Shown here one piece after another: positions 53,384-62,209 of a DNA stretch of 64,000 bases; position 1 is the stretch's first letter; every line of letters starts with the position of its first letter. Where the stretch lies: positions 2,790,001-2,854,000 of the forward strand of contig NZ_FSRM01000002.1 of the NCBI RefSeq assembly GCF_900141745.1, read 5' to 3'. Both the position numbers and the translations under genes were made by a program. This stretch comes from Paraburkholderia phenazinium. Lineage in GTDB: Bacteria > Pseudomonadota > Gammaproteobacteria > Burkholderiales > Burkholderiaceae. A model generated the notes under the pieces. The model was not told the origin of the DNA. It saw only the letters and a list, made by a program, of their open reading frames with translations, and made no database searches.

Positions 53384-55530
53384 GCACGGTGACCGGCTCG
53401 CGGCGCGAGCTCGCGTGGCCGCGCCCGCTGGCGCGTTTCGCGGCGTTTCTGCGACGTGAACTGGCGGCGTTTCCCGGTCGCGGCAATGTCATGATGCGTT
53501 GCGTGCTGGGTAGCGCGATTGTGATCGTCACGTCGATGACGCTGCAGGTACCCGAGCTGGCGCTGTCGCTGATCGTCGTGTTCTTCGTCACTCAGTCGAA
53601 CGTGGTGTTGTCGCGCGTGATCGCGCTGAACATCGTGATTGGCTCGACCTGTGCGATCGCCAGCGCGATCGTGGTGTTCATGTTGACCTTCGATTACCCG
53701 CTGCTGCGCATCGCCGTCGCGAGCGCGGTATTTTTTTGCTGCACGTATCTGCTGCGGGCCGTCACGAAGTTCGGCCTGGTTTTCTTTGTCACCGCGTTGA
53801 TCGTCATCTATGCGCAGAGCTTCGCCGATCGAACCGATAACGCTGAAGCATTGGTACGCGCCTGTCTGTGGGTATGGTCGGCAGTCAACTATCCGGTTGC
53901 CGTGGCCCTGATCCTCAATACGATCCTGCTGCCCGCCGAGCCTGAGCGGCAATTGCGGGCCGCCATGCACCGGCAACTTGGCACGGTGCAGTCGCGTCTC
54001 GCCGCGCTGGTCGATCCCGCTGAGGCGCCAGTCGCGCTCAATACGAACGATCTGCAGCAGGGCGCGTTGTCGTTGCAGAAACTCATGCGCTTCTCCACGA
54101 TGCGCAAACACTACAGCGGGCCTGCGGCCGCAGCGATGCTGGCCTGTGTGACCGCCGTGTCGCGGCTGTACGAAGCAGCGGCGGGATTGCCTGTCACGGC
54201 GCAACCGTCTACTGCGGCTGGGATTGCAGCTATCCGCCGCGTTCGAGGCGAAGTCGCGGCGCTCGATGCCGCGATTTCCGAAGGCTTGCCATTGCCGCGC
54301 GCAGTCGCTGCGGGCAGCGAGGAAGAAGGGCCGTCGATTCCCGCAGTCGCTGCGATGCAGCGGGCCATTGAAGCCCTCGCCGATGCCACCGCCAGCCAGG
54401 AATCGCACGCCAGCACGCCGCCGCCCGCCGCCCCCGCGATGTTGCCGGCAGATGCCTTTACAAATCCGCTCTACGCCCGCTTCGCGCTTCGCACACTGTT
54501 GTCGGTACTGATCTGCTATGTGTTCTACAACGCGGTGAACTGGCCCGGCATTCACACGATCATGCTGACCTGCCTCATCGTCGCGTTGCCCAGCCTCGGC
54601 GCATCGACCCGGCACGGCGTGCTGCGTATCAGCGGCGCGCTGATTGCCAGCGCTCTTGCGCTGTTCGCGGTTGCGTTCGTCATCCCGCATCTGGAAAGCG
54701 TGACGGGCCTGCTGCTGATGAGTCTGCCGGTGATCGCGCTGGGCGCATGGGTGTCGGCCGGTTCCGAGCGGATCAGCTACGCCGGCCTGCAGATCATGTT
54801 CACCTTCTCGCTCGCGCTGCTGGAGCAGTTCGCGCCGCCGTCCGATCTCACCGAGATTCGCGATCGGCTGGTGGGGATTCTGCTCGGCGTGGGGGTTGCG
54901 ACTTTCATGCAGATGTCGCTATGGCCGGAAGGCGAGGCCGACTCGCTGCGGCTGCAACTCGCCAAGGTTCTGCGCGCGATCGTAGGGGTTGCTCGCAATC
55001 ATGCACAAGTGGTCGAAAGCGACGCTCCGGCGGCACAATCGCAATCCGCGTTGACCGCCTGGGTCATGCTGGCCGATTGCGAAGCAATGCTCGCACGGGT
55101 TGCGCTCGAGCCCGACTGGCGCGAGGGCGAAACGGCCCGCGTCACGCTTCTCGCGCAAACGGTGCTCGCGCAGAGCCGCTCGATTCTGCTGGCGAGCGAC
55201 GCGTTCCATATCGAGGCAAATTTCGACGCGCGACGCACCAACGTGTCGGGTGCGGGTTTGAGGCAAGCGTGCGGCGCATTGCAGCGAAACCTGGCGGAGT
55301 CGCTTGAGCGATATGCGCAGCAATTGTCGGGCGAGCCGCCACTCGCCGTGCCGCCGCTGCCACTCGATTTGACAAGGGTGGCCGCGGCGGCGGCAGGTGA
55401 AGAGGGAGGCGCGCCTGCCAACGCGCTGCTGGAGTGGGCCGCACGCATCGATACTGCGTTGTCGGGCCTGCCGCAATGGTCGACCGATGAACTGCCTTTA
55501 GCATTGCCGGCTGTTGCCGGACAGGGATAG
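53380..55530 (+). CDS. mdtO: MdtO-like FUSC-family exporter
   Basis: A 716-residue inner-membrane protein of the aromatic-acid-exporter/FUSC superfamily. Two blocks of about five helices (about 35-190 and 360-510) each precede a cytosolic helical region, the second ending with a long C-terminal domain. FNPLYARFALRTLL-type sequence at about 364-377 is typical. In E. coli, MdtNOP contributes resistance to some dyes and sulfa drugs; relatives such as AaeB export aromatic acids. Substrate here is unknown. The start overlaps mdtN-like by four bases. Confidence 0.87.
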   Translation: MSTVTGSRRELAWPRPLARFAAFLRRELAAFPGRGNVMMRCVLGSAIVIVTSMTLQVPELALSLIVVFFVTQSNVVLSRVIALNIVIGSTCAIASAIVVFMLTFDYPLLRIAVASAVFFCCTYLLRAVTKFGLVFFVTALIVIYAQSFADRTDNAEALVRACLWVWSAVNYPVAVALILNTILLPAEPERQLRAAMHRQLGTVQSRLAALVDPAEAPVALNTNDLQQGALSLQKLMRFSTMRKHYSGPAAAAMLACVTAVSRLYEAAAGLPVTAQPSTAAGIAAIRRVRGEVAALDAAISEGLPLPRAVAAGSEEEGPSIPAVAAMQRAIEALADATASQESHASTPPPAAPAMLPADAFTNPLYARFALRTLLSVLICYVFYNAVNWPGIHTIMLTCLIVALPSLGASTRHGVLRISGALIASALALFAVAFVIPHLESVTGLLLMSLPVIALGAWVSAGSERISYAGLQIMFTFSLALLEQFAPPSDLTEIRDRLVGILLGVGVATFMQMSLWPEGEADSLRLQLAKVLRAIVGVARNHAQVVESDAPAAQSQSALTAWVMLADCEAMLARVALEPDWREGETARVTLLAQTVLAQSRSILLASDAFHIEANFDARRTNVSGAGLRQACGALQRNLAESLERYAQQLSGEPPLAVPPLPLDLTRVAAAAAGEEGGAPANALLEWAARIDTALSGLPQWSTDELPLALPAVAGQG

Positions 55531-55534
55531 CGCG

Positions 55535-57085
55535 ATGCGCGACGATCAAAACCCGTTGATGCAGACCGCGCGTGGCACAGGTGCCCGCCATGGGTTGCCG
55601 CGCTTCGTGCAGCGTTGGCTGGTGCTGCTGCCAGTCTGTGCGGGGCTGGCAGCCTGCGCGATGATTCATCACGATAGCCCGCCGGCGACGCTCATCCCAC
55701 AGGACCAGATCCGCCTCGCCGACGATATTCACCTCGCGAGCGAAGGCTGGCCCTCTGCTCGCTGGTGGGAGCACTATCACGACCCGCAACTCGAAGCGCT
55801 GATCGAGCGCGGCCTCAGTCATGCGCCGACGCTGGCCATCGCCCGTGAGCATGTGTCGCAGGCCCACGCCCAGGTAGAACTGGTTCGCGCCGGGAGCGAT
55901 CTGCAGATCTCCGCGATCGCCGAGGCGGATCGCGAACACGTATCCGGCCATGGATTCCTCAGCGCCTATGCTTCGAAGGATCCTGCCATCGGCGCGTACG
56001 GCCCGTGGTACTGGACCGGGTTGGTCGGCGTAGATGCTCACTACGATATCGATGTGTGGGGCAAGCAACGCGACCTCGTGCGTGCGGCGCTCGGCGAGCA
56101 GAACGCACGGCGCGCCGAGGCAGCGCAGGCCGAGCTGGAGGTGTCGACCGGCGTCGCGCAACTTTACTACCAGATCCAGATCGTCTACGCAAGCCTTGAC
56201 CTGCTGCAGCAATTGCGCAGCGTCGAGGCGCTCGAACTGGACACCCAGACCGCGCGTCACGAACGAGGGCTGGCGGCGGTTACGCAGTCGGCCGAGGCAC
56301 GCTCGCAACTGCTCGCGATCGACCAGCAGATCGCTTCGGCACAGGAACAGATCGTTCAGACTCGCGAGGCCTTGCGCGCAGTACTCGGTGCGGGACCGGA
56401 CGACCTCCCGCAAATCACACCGGTGGCATTGCCCGCGCCCTCGGCCGGCCTGCCGGCCACGCTGTCCTTCGAGCTGCTCGCCCGCCGGCCCGACCTGCAG
56501 GCAATGCGCTGGCTCGTCGACGCATCGTTCGACCGTATCGATTCATCCAGGGCGGCGTTTTACCCGAGCTTCGACATCACAGCGTTCTTCGGTTTCAACG
56601 CACTACGCATGCGAGATCTGTTTACGCATACGGCTGAGCAGATCAATATCATTCCCGGGTTGTATCTGCCGATCTTCGACGGCGGTCGTCTGAATGCGAG
56701 CTTGCATGGCGCACGCACGGCCAGCAACACGCTGATCGAGCAGTACAACGAAGCGGTGCTCGATGCAGTTCGCGATGTGGCGCAAACGGGCAGTCAGATC
56801 GACGATCTCGATCATCGCGCGCAACTGCAGCACGAGCGGATCGACGCGCTGCGCGTCACGAGTGACAGCACCGAGGCGCAGTACGAGCGCGGTCTTGCCG
56901 ACCGCACCGCGTCGATCCAGGCGAAGGCTCCGGTGATACAAGGGCAGATCGCGCTGCTACAGCTCAACGGCGACGAGCTCGAAGCGGAAATCGTGCTGAC
57001 GCGGGCGCTGGGCGGCGGCTATCGCAGCGACGACCTGCCGAGCCGGCCGCCGGTGCCACCGTTAGCGGCCAGCGGAGCGAACTAG
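55535..57085 (+). CDS. mdtP: MdtP-like outer-membrane efflux lipoprotein (NodT family)
   Basis: A 516-residue TolC-type channel with an N-terminal signal and lipobox GLAAC (Cys at about 40). ASEGWPSARWWEHYHDPQLEALIERGLSHAPTL is the typical opening of RND-type outer-membrane factors, and two OEP repeats follow. ATG 55535 lies four nt after the mdtO-like stop and has an AGGGA; a TTG upstream in the same frame overlaps that gene and is less likely. It completes the tripartite pump as the outer-membrane duct. Confidence 0.89.
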   Translation: MRDDQNPLMQTARGTGARHGLPRFVQRWLVLLPVCAGLAACAMIHHDSPPATLIPQDQIRLADDIHLASEGWPSARWWEHYHDPQLEALIERGLSHAPTLAIAREHVSQAHAQVELVRAGSDLQISAIAEADREHVSGHGFLSAYASKDPAIGAYGPWYWTGLVGVDAHYDIDVWGKQRDLVRAALGEQNARRAEAAQAELEVSTGVAQLYYQIQIVYASLDLLQQLRSVEALELDTQTARHERGLAAVTQSAEARSQLLAIDQQIASAQEQIVQTREALRAVLGAGPDDLPQITPVALPAPSAGLPATLSFELLARRPDLQAMRWLVDASFDRIDSSRAAFYPSFDITAFFGFNALRMRDLFTHTAEQINIIPGLYLPIFDGGRLNASLHGARTASNTLIEQYNEAVLDAVRDVAQTGSQIDDLDHRAQLQHERIDALRVTSDSTEAQYERGLADRTASIQAKAPVIQGQIALLQLNGDELEAEIVLTRALGGGYRSDDLPSRPPVPPLAASGAN

Positions 57086-58561
57086 ATGCTGCCGCAGCCG
57101 CTCGCGCCCTTGTTGCTTCCGGTCGCCGCGGTCGCGCTCAATTTCATCGTATTGCTGTGCTGCGCACGCATGCGCTTTGCGATGCCGCGCACCACGTTGC
57201 GCTGCCTTGCATTTGCCGCGCTGACGATCGCGATGCTGCACGCGGGTGTGACGCCGACGCAGACGCCCGATCTCGGCGCCTCCGCCGAGTACCGCTTTGC
57301 GCGCGGGGCGGTGCAGATCGCCTGGTGGCTGCTGGCGGCATCCACGATCATGGCAGTGGTGCGGCTCTACTACACGATCAACGACCGCACGCGCCAGGAG
57401 CGCTTTACGCTCGATGTCGCCGAGGTCGTGGCGTATCTGACCGCGGCGGTCGCCATCGTTGCCGATGTGTTCGACATTCCGCTCAAGGGCGTGCTGGCCA
57501 CATCAGGCGCCGTCGCGATCGTGCTGGGGCTGGCGTTGCAAAGCACATTGGCCGACCTGTTCTCCGGCTTCGTCATCAATGCGACGGCGCCGTATCGCGT
57601 CGGCGACCGGATCGTGCTCGACGACGGCTCGGAAGGCTCGGTGCGCGAAGTGACGTGGCGCGCGACACACGTGCTCAAGAGCAACCATGATCTGATCGTC
57701 GTGCCGAACTCGGCGATCGCGAAATCGAAGGTCGTCAACGCGAGTGTCCCGGCTGGGACGCACGCGACCGTGGTCCGGTTTCAGGCGGATCCCGTGCATC
57801 GTCCGTCGTCGGTGGTGTCGGCGCTGCGGCTGGCAATCGACTCGTGCATCGGCATCGACCCTGCGCTGCCGGCGAACATCGTCACGAAGACGGTCGGCTG
57901 GCAGGCGACCGACTACGAAGTGACGTTCTTCGTCTCGAGCGATCGCAGCAGCGACGACACGCTCAACGTCTTTTTCGACGCCGCGCACCGGCATCTGGAA
58001 GCGCTGTCGCTGTTCCACACGCCAGCGGACGACGCGGACGCTTCGGGCGAGCGCTCGGTCGGGCGGCGCCTCGTCGAGAGCATCGGCATCTTCGGCCTGC
58101 TGTCGCGTGAAGAAAAGGAACAGCTCGCGAGCGTCCTGCAGGTTCGCGAACTTGCGCCTGGCGACGTGCTGCTGCAGGCCGGCGACGTGCCGTCAGCGAT
58201 TACGCTCATCGGCTATGGCGTGATCAACGCATCCACCCGGCTCGACGGCGGGACCGTGGACGTCATGCGCTTTTCACCGTGCGAATACTTCGGCGAGAGC
58301 GGACCCATCGCGGGCGTGGCGGTCGGCGCGGAAATCTCGGCGAAGACCTACGCAATTGTTTATGAACTGCCGGGAGCGGCGATTGCCGCGTTGCTCAAAC
58401 GGCATCCCGAACTGACGCATGTACTGGCCGCAAAACTCGCGGAGCGTGAACGCCGCGGACAGGCGTTAATGGAACCACCCAGGGACGTACCGCCAACGCC
58501 GCACGGCCTCGCCGCCTGGCTCGCACGCGGTATGCAGGCGCTCCATGGAATGCATCTCTAA
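57086..58561 (+). CDS. MscS-type channel with cyclic-nucleotide-binding domain
   Basis: A 491-residue membrane protein. Four helices lie in about 5-165; the pore helix and MscS core are SGAVAIVLGLALQSTLADLFSGF, followed by the beta-domain APYRVGDRIVLDDGSEGSVREV and NHDLIVVPNSAIAKSKVVNAS. A CNB-type domain (about 335-460) has the phosphate-binding cassette-like GESGPIAG. Known bCNG channels of this layout are gated by cAMP or have reduced mechanosensitivity. It begins directly after the mdtP-like stop and may belong to the same operon. Confidence 0.9.
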   Translation: MLPQPLAPLLLPVAAVALNFIVLLCCARMRFAMPRTTLRCLAFAALTIAMLHAGVTPTQTPDLGASAEYRFARGAVQIAWWLLAASTIMAVVRLYYTINDRTRQERFTLDVAEVVAYLTAAVAIVADVFDIPLKGVLATSGAVAIVLGLALQSTLADLFSGFVINATAPYRVGDRIVLDDGSEGSVREVTWRATHVLKSNHDLIVVPNSAIAKSKVVNASVPAGTHATVVRFQADPVHRPSSVVSALRLAIDSCIGIDPALPANIVTKTVGWQATDYEVTFFVSSDRSSDDTLNVFFDAAHRHLEALSLFHTPADDADASGERSVGRRLVESIGIFGLLSREEKEQLASVLQVRELAPGDVLLQAGDVPSAITLIGYGVINASTRLDGGTVDVMRFSPCEYFGESGPIAGVAVGAEISAKTYAIVYELPGAAIAALLKRHPELTHVLAAKLAERERRGQALMEPPRDVPPTPHGLAAWLARGMQALHGMHL

Positions 58562-58578
58562 CCCGGCGCGCAGGTTTG

Positions 58579-58594
58579 CCCCCATTCGGGGGAT
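58579..58594. promoter_or_regulatory. Conserved motif copy 1, CCCATT-C-GGGGGAT
   Basis: The 14-nt sequence CCCATTCGGGGGAT (58581-58594, in a CCCCC/GGGGG dyad starting at 58579) lies 139 nt before the MucR-like gene. An almost identical copy occurs before the AraC-family gene. A shared regulatory site is suggested. Confidence 0.5.
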
Positions 58595-58732
58595 TGACCC
58601 GTTCAGGTCGCGCCACTACTTTGATCAGGTATCCCACCTGAGAGTGAGACAAGCTTATGGTGCCGTGCGAATCCGCCTGCCGCTTTCGGGCAATCCCAGT
58701 AACGCAGGGCCTTTGAGCTCGCGAGGCCGCCC

Positions 58733-59146
58733 GTGACGGAGCGCCCCCATCTGATCGAACTGACCGCCGAGATCGTGGCGAGCTTCGTCTCGTGCAATCC
58801 GCTGCCCGCGGCCGATCTGCCCGCCTTCATTTCGAGTACCCATGCCGCGCTGGCCGCGTTGCGCGATCCTTGCGAGGACGCAGGTCCGCATGCCGAGGCA
58901 GCGGTCCCGATCGGCGAATCGATCCACGACGAATATCTGATCTGCCTGGAGGACGGCCGCAAGCTGAAGTCGCTCAAACGCCATCTTCAACACCGCTACG
59001 GCATGACCCCAGACCAGTATCGGGCGAAATGGGGGCTGCCGGCCAACTATCCGATGGTGGCGCCAGCCTACTCGGCGCTGCGCTCGACCATCGCCAAGAA
59101 TCATCCCGCCGGTGCCATCAAACCGCGGCGCGGCACCCGGACCTGA
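58733..59146 (+). CDS. Ros/MucR-like regulator with altered zinc site
   Basis: A 137-residue protein of the Ros/MucR family: CLEDGRKLKSLKRHL followed by GMTPDQYRAKWGLP and YPMVAPAYSALRS. Aligned to Ros, the four zinc ligands C-C-H-H become C71, D74, H84 and Y89; H87 is nearby. Zinc-less family members are known, so the domain may fold without metal, but DNA binding needs testing. GTG start at 58733. It is the first of four consecutive regulator genes. In alphaproteobacteria MucR controls exopolysaccharide, motility and virulence; the targets here are unknown. Confidence 0.85.
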   Translation: MTERPHLIELTAEIVASFVSCNPLPAADLPAFISSTHAALAALRDPCEDAGPHAEAAVPIGESIHDEYLICLEDGRKLKSLKRHLQHRYGMTPDQYRAKWGLPANYPMVAPAYSALRSTIAKNHPAGAIKPRRGTRT

Positions 59147-59180
59147 GAGAAAACGGACACGCTCGTGCAGTGCGGTTTCA

Positions 59181-59194
59181 CCCATTGGGGGGAT
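59181..59194. promoter_or_regulatory. Conserved motif copy 2, CCCATT-G-GGGGGAT
   Basis: CCCATTGGGGGGAT (59181-59194) differs from the copy at 58581 in one base and lies 57 nt before the AraC-family gene. GGTTT precedes both copies by two or three bases. It may be a binding site for one of the neighbouring regulators. Confidence 0.5.
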
Positions 59195-59250
59195 ACCGGA
59201 GGAGCGCCAGTCTCACGCATGATGCTCACCAATGAAAACGGAGTGACATC

Positions 59251-60294
59251 ATGTCCAGACAGTCACAGGACGCGTCGAGCGTTCTCCGGGCGGCCTGTCC
59301 GGATGCGGCAGGCGGGTTCGGTGCAAACTTGTGGGCGAGCGAGAGTTCGGTCGTGCAGGTCGAGGAGCGTTGGCGCTGTCCGCCGTTTTCCGCAGTCGAT
59401 GCCGCGGCGGCGGATCGCATCCTCGCCGGCAGCTGGAGCGAGGACGTCCCCGCGGGCGAGCCGCGCGAAGTGTCGAGCGTCGGCGATGAACGCTTCTATA
59501 CGGTCGGCATTGCCCTGAGCGCCACCACGCTGAAATTCCAGCACGACGGCAAGATCATCTGCGACGGACCGGTGATGCCCGGTTCGATCCAGATCACGAA
59601 GCCCGGCGAAAGCGTCAAAGCCTTTTATGCCTCGCCGTGCCGCGTGATACATCTGTTTATTTCGCCGGACCTGTTGTCGCGGCGCTATGACGAAGCCGCA
59701 GGCCAGCTCGTGCGTCCCGATCTCGCCGACCAGGATCCGCGGATCTTCCGGGATGTCGCAGTTGAACGGCTGGCGCTCGCGCTGCAGGACGCCAATCCGC
59801 TCGCCGATACCTTCGGCCGCATGTATGCGGACAGCATTTGCGATGCAATCGTAGCCCGCCTGCTGGCGAGGCGCACCGACGTCATGCCGGCGTGGCCGGT
59901 TGCGCGAGGCGCGTCGCTGCCGAGATGGCGTCTGCGCCGGGCGATCGATTTCATCGAGGCCAATCTCGCCAACCCGATTGGCCTCGCCGAGGTGGCCGCC
60001 AGTACGGGACTCACGCGCATGCATTTCGCGGCCCAGTTTCGTTCGACGACCGGCTATTCGCCGCACACTTACCTGCTAAGACGTCGGCTCGAACATGCGC
60101 AGATGCTGCTGCGCTCGTCGGAATTCAGCGTGCTGAACGTCGCGCTCAGTTGCGGCTTCAGCTCGCATGCGCATTTCACCGCGGTCTTCAAGCGCATGAT
60201 TGGCGAGCCGCCGAACGCCTGGCGGGCGCGCATGCGCGGTGCCAGGTTGCCGGACGATTCGCCCAGCCACGCCGCTCAACGGGGCGTTCCCTGA
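59251..60294 (+). CDS. AraC-family transcriptional regulator
   Basis: A 347-residue regulator. The C-terminal double helix-turn-helix (about 230-335) includes NPIGLAEVAASTGLTRMHFAAQFRSTTGYSPH and the second-helix signature NVALSCGFSSHAHFTAVFKR. The N-terminal 210 residues are a cupin-like effector or dimerisation domain (SATTLKFQHDGKIICDGP). The effector is unknown. It is separately spaced from both neighbours and has the shared CCCATT motif 57 nt upstream. Confidence 0.9.
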   Translation: MSRQSQDASSVLRAACPDAAGGFGANLWASESSVVQVEERWRCPPFSAVDAAAADRILAGSWSEDVPAGEPREVSSVGDERFYTVGIALSATTLKFQHDGKIICDGPVMPGSIQITKPGESVKAFYASPCRVIHLFISPDLLSRRYDEAAGQLVRPDLADQDPRIFRDVAVERLALALQDANPLADTFGRMYADSICDAIVARLLARRTDVMPAWPVARGASLPRWRLRRAIDFIEANLANPIGLAEVAASTGLTRMHFAAQFRSTTGYSPHTYLLRRRLEHAQMLLRSSEFSVLNVALSCGFSSHAHFTAVFKRMIGEPPNAWRARMRGARLPDDSPSHAAQRGVP

Positions 60295-60502
60295 TAGCGG
60301 CATTCCCGCATACGAATAGCGGCGTCACACGTTCATTTCCTGCCACGTTGTCCGTCTAACTTCCGTATAGGCCTCTTGACGACCCGGCCATTACCGAAAA
60401 ATAACCGAATCATCACGCTTCGTAGCGGTGCCCGGTTTAGTCTTGGCCGCATCTTCCCTCGTTGTGCGGTTGCGACGATCTGGTGTCCCTACGGAGCCTG
60501 AA

Positions 60503-62209
60503 ATGAACGATGTCGTTGTTGCATACGAAAGCTTTTCCACGACTGCACGAACACAGCGAAGTGGGGCGATTCCGTACGTATCGCCGGAATCGGGCGCGCA
60601 GCGTCCCAGCGCCGCCCCGGGATCTCTGCCGGTCGTTAGCGGCAGCGGGGCCGCTCTGCAGATTCCGCGCATGGGTGGCGCCCGGATCGGCGACGGCTTC
60701 GCGCACATCAGACTCGATATCGAACGGGCGTGGCAGGCCATCATGCGCTTCGATTCGCGCGAGGCGCTGGCCATCGCGGAGCTGATCGAGCAGCAGGCGA
60801 GCCGGCTGTCTGTGACGGTGACGAAAACGCTTCACGGCGAAATTGCGGCGCTGCGGGCGGTGGCCCTCGTGTTCCAGGACGATGAGGTGGCCGCGTTGCC
60901 GGCTGCGTTGTCCGCGCTTGCGCTTGGCGCAAGCGCGCCGACGGCGCAAGTCGCATTGACAGTGTGCCGCTGTGTGTACTGGCGGCGCGGCGATCTGGAG
61001 AGCTTCTACGCGGTGGAGCGCGTCGAACTGGACGCGCGGCCGGGCCCGATGCAGGCGCTCTCCGCGCTGTTCGATCTGGCCTTGGATGCCGCCGTCGCCT
61101 TCGATCAGATGCGCTTCAACGCGGCGCGCCTGCTGGCTGCCGATGCGCTCGAAACGGGGCGGCGCCTGCTCGGCAGACAGCTTCCGGCCGATGCGTTTCC
61201 CGCTTCCATCATCGCGCAAGTGCTCTACGAGCAGGGGCAGGTGGACGAAGCCGAGGCGCTGATCGCCGCACGGATAGCCAATATCCGCGAACGCAGTACG
61301 TTCGAAGGCGCACTGCGCGCGCATGTGCTGCTCGCGCGCATCGCCAGGAACCGGGGGCAAGCCGGCCGGGCGCTCGTGATTCTCAGCGAGGCCGAGGCGC
61401 TCGGTGCGCGGCGCGGCTGGCCCCGGTTGCGGGCAGCGAGCCTCGCGTACCAGGTCGAAATCGAAGCAGGGAACGGGCGCCTCGAGCAGGCCGAGCAATG
61501 TCTGGAGCGTCTCGCCGCGCTCACACGTGAAAAGCGGGCCGCGAGCACCAGCGGCAGCAGCGCGGCCCTCGAAATCGCGCGTTTTCATACCCTCGCACGG
61601 GCGCACGTCGCTTTGGCCCGCTCGCCAGGTACCGTCGATGTCGCGTCATTGCGGCAGGCTCATTTCGACACGGTACGGCGCGGCAGTCTCTATGCAGCGG
61701 TACCCGTTGCGCTCCTGCTTGTCGAGGCGTTGCTCGTGACGGGGCAACGCGGCGAAGCCGTCGAGGTGCTGGTCAATCTGCTCAAGCTCGCGCCGTCGGT
61801 CGGTCTGCATCAGACGCTCGTCGATTGCAGCGTGCGCGTCGCGGAGCTGATCGAGGCGATCGTGCAACGGCGGATCGCCTCCGTGCACGAGGCGGGTGAA
61901 CTGCTGCCTTACGCGGGGCTGCTGCTGGTGCACCGGCAACGCGGCGCGCGCCAGGCGATTGAGCCATTCGCGGCGCGACGCCCGAACGCAGCCGCGGCAC
62001 TCAGCGAGCGCGAGCGTCTGATCGTCGACCTGATGGGGCGAGGTCTGTCCAACAAGCAGATCGCGGTTCAGTTGTGCATCGCGCCTGAGACCGTAAAATC
62101 GCACGCGAAGCATCTCTATACGAAGCTGTCGGTCAGAAACCGGACCGAAGCGGTCACACTCGCCACCCGCCTTGGCCTGATCCAGATTCCGAGGAATTTT
62201 CCGGCTTGA
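60503..62209 (+). CDS. LuxR-family regulator with helical repeat domain
   Basis: A 568-residue protein. The C-terminal LuxR HTH (about 495-560) reads LSERERLIVDLMGRGLSNKQIAVQLCIAPETVKSHAKHLYTKL. The preceding 400 residues are Ala/Leu-rich helical repeats like the MalT sensor or TPR region, but no N-terminal P-loop ATPase is present, unlike MalT/LAL proteins. GGAG is six nt before ATG 60503. The stop overlaps a TTG start of the next gene (TTGA), whose product does carry an ATPase, so the two may work together. Confidence 0.87.
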   Translation: MNDVVVAYESFSTTARTQRSGAIPYVSPESGAQRPSAAPGSLPVVSGSGAALQIPRMGGARIGDGFAHIRLDIERAWQAIMRFDSREALAIAELIEQQASRLSVTVTKTLHGEIAALRAVALVFQDDEVAALPAALSALALGASAPTAQVALTVCRCVYWRRGDLESFYAVERVELDARPGPMQALSALFDLALDAAVAFDQMRFNAARLLAADALETGRRLLGRQLPADAFPASIIAQVLYEQGQVDEAEALIAARIANIRERSTFEGALRAHVLLARIARNRGQAGRALVILSEAEALGARRGWPRLRAASLAYQVEIEAGNGRLEQAEQCLERLAALTREKRAASTSGSSAALEIARFHTLARAHVALARSPGTVDVASLRQAHFDTVRRGSLYAAVPVALLLVEALLVTGQRGEAVEVLVNLLKLAPSVGLHQTLVDCSVRVAELIEAIVQRRIASVHEAGELLPYAGLLLVHRQRGARQAIEPFAARRPNAAAALSERERLIVDLMGRGLSNKQIAVQLCIAPETVKSHAKHLYTKLSVRNRTEAVTLATRLGLIQIPRNFPA

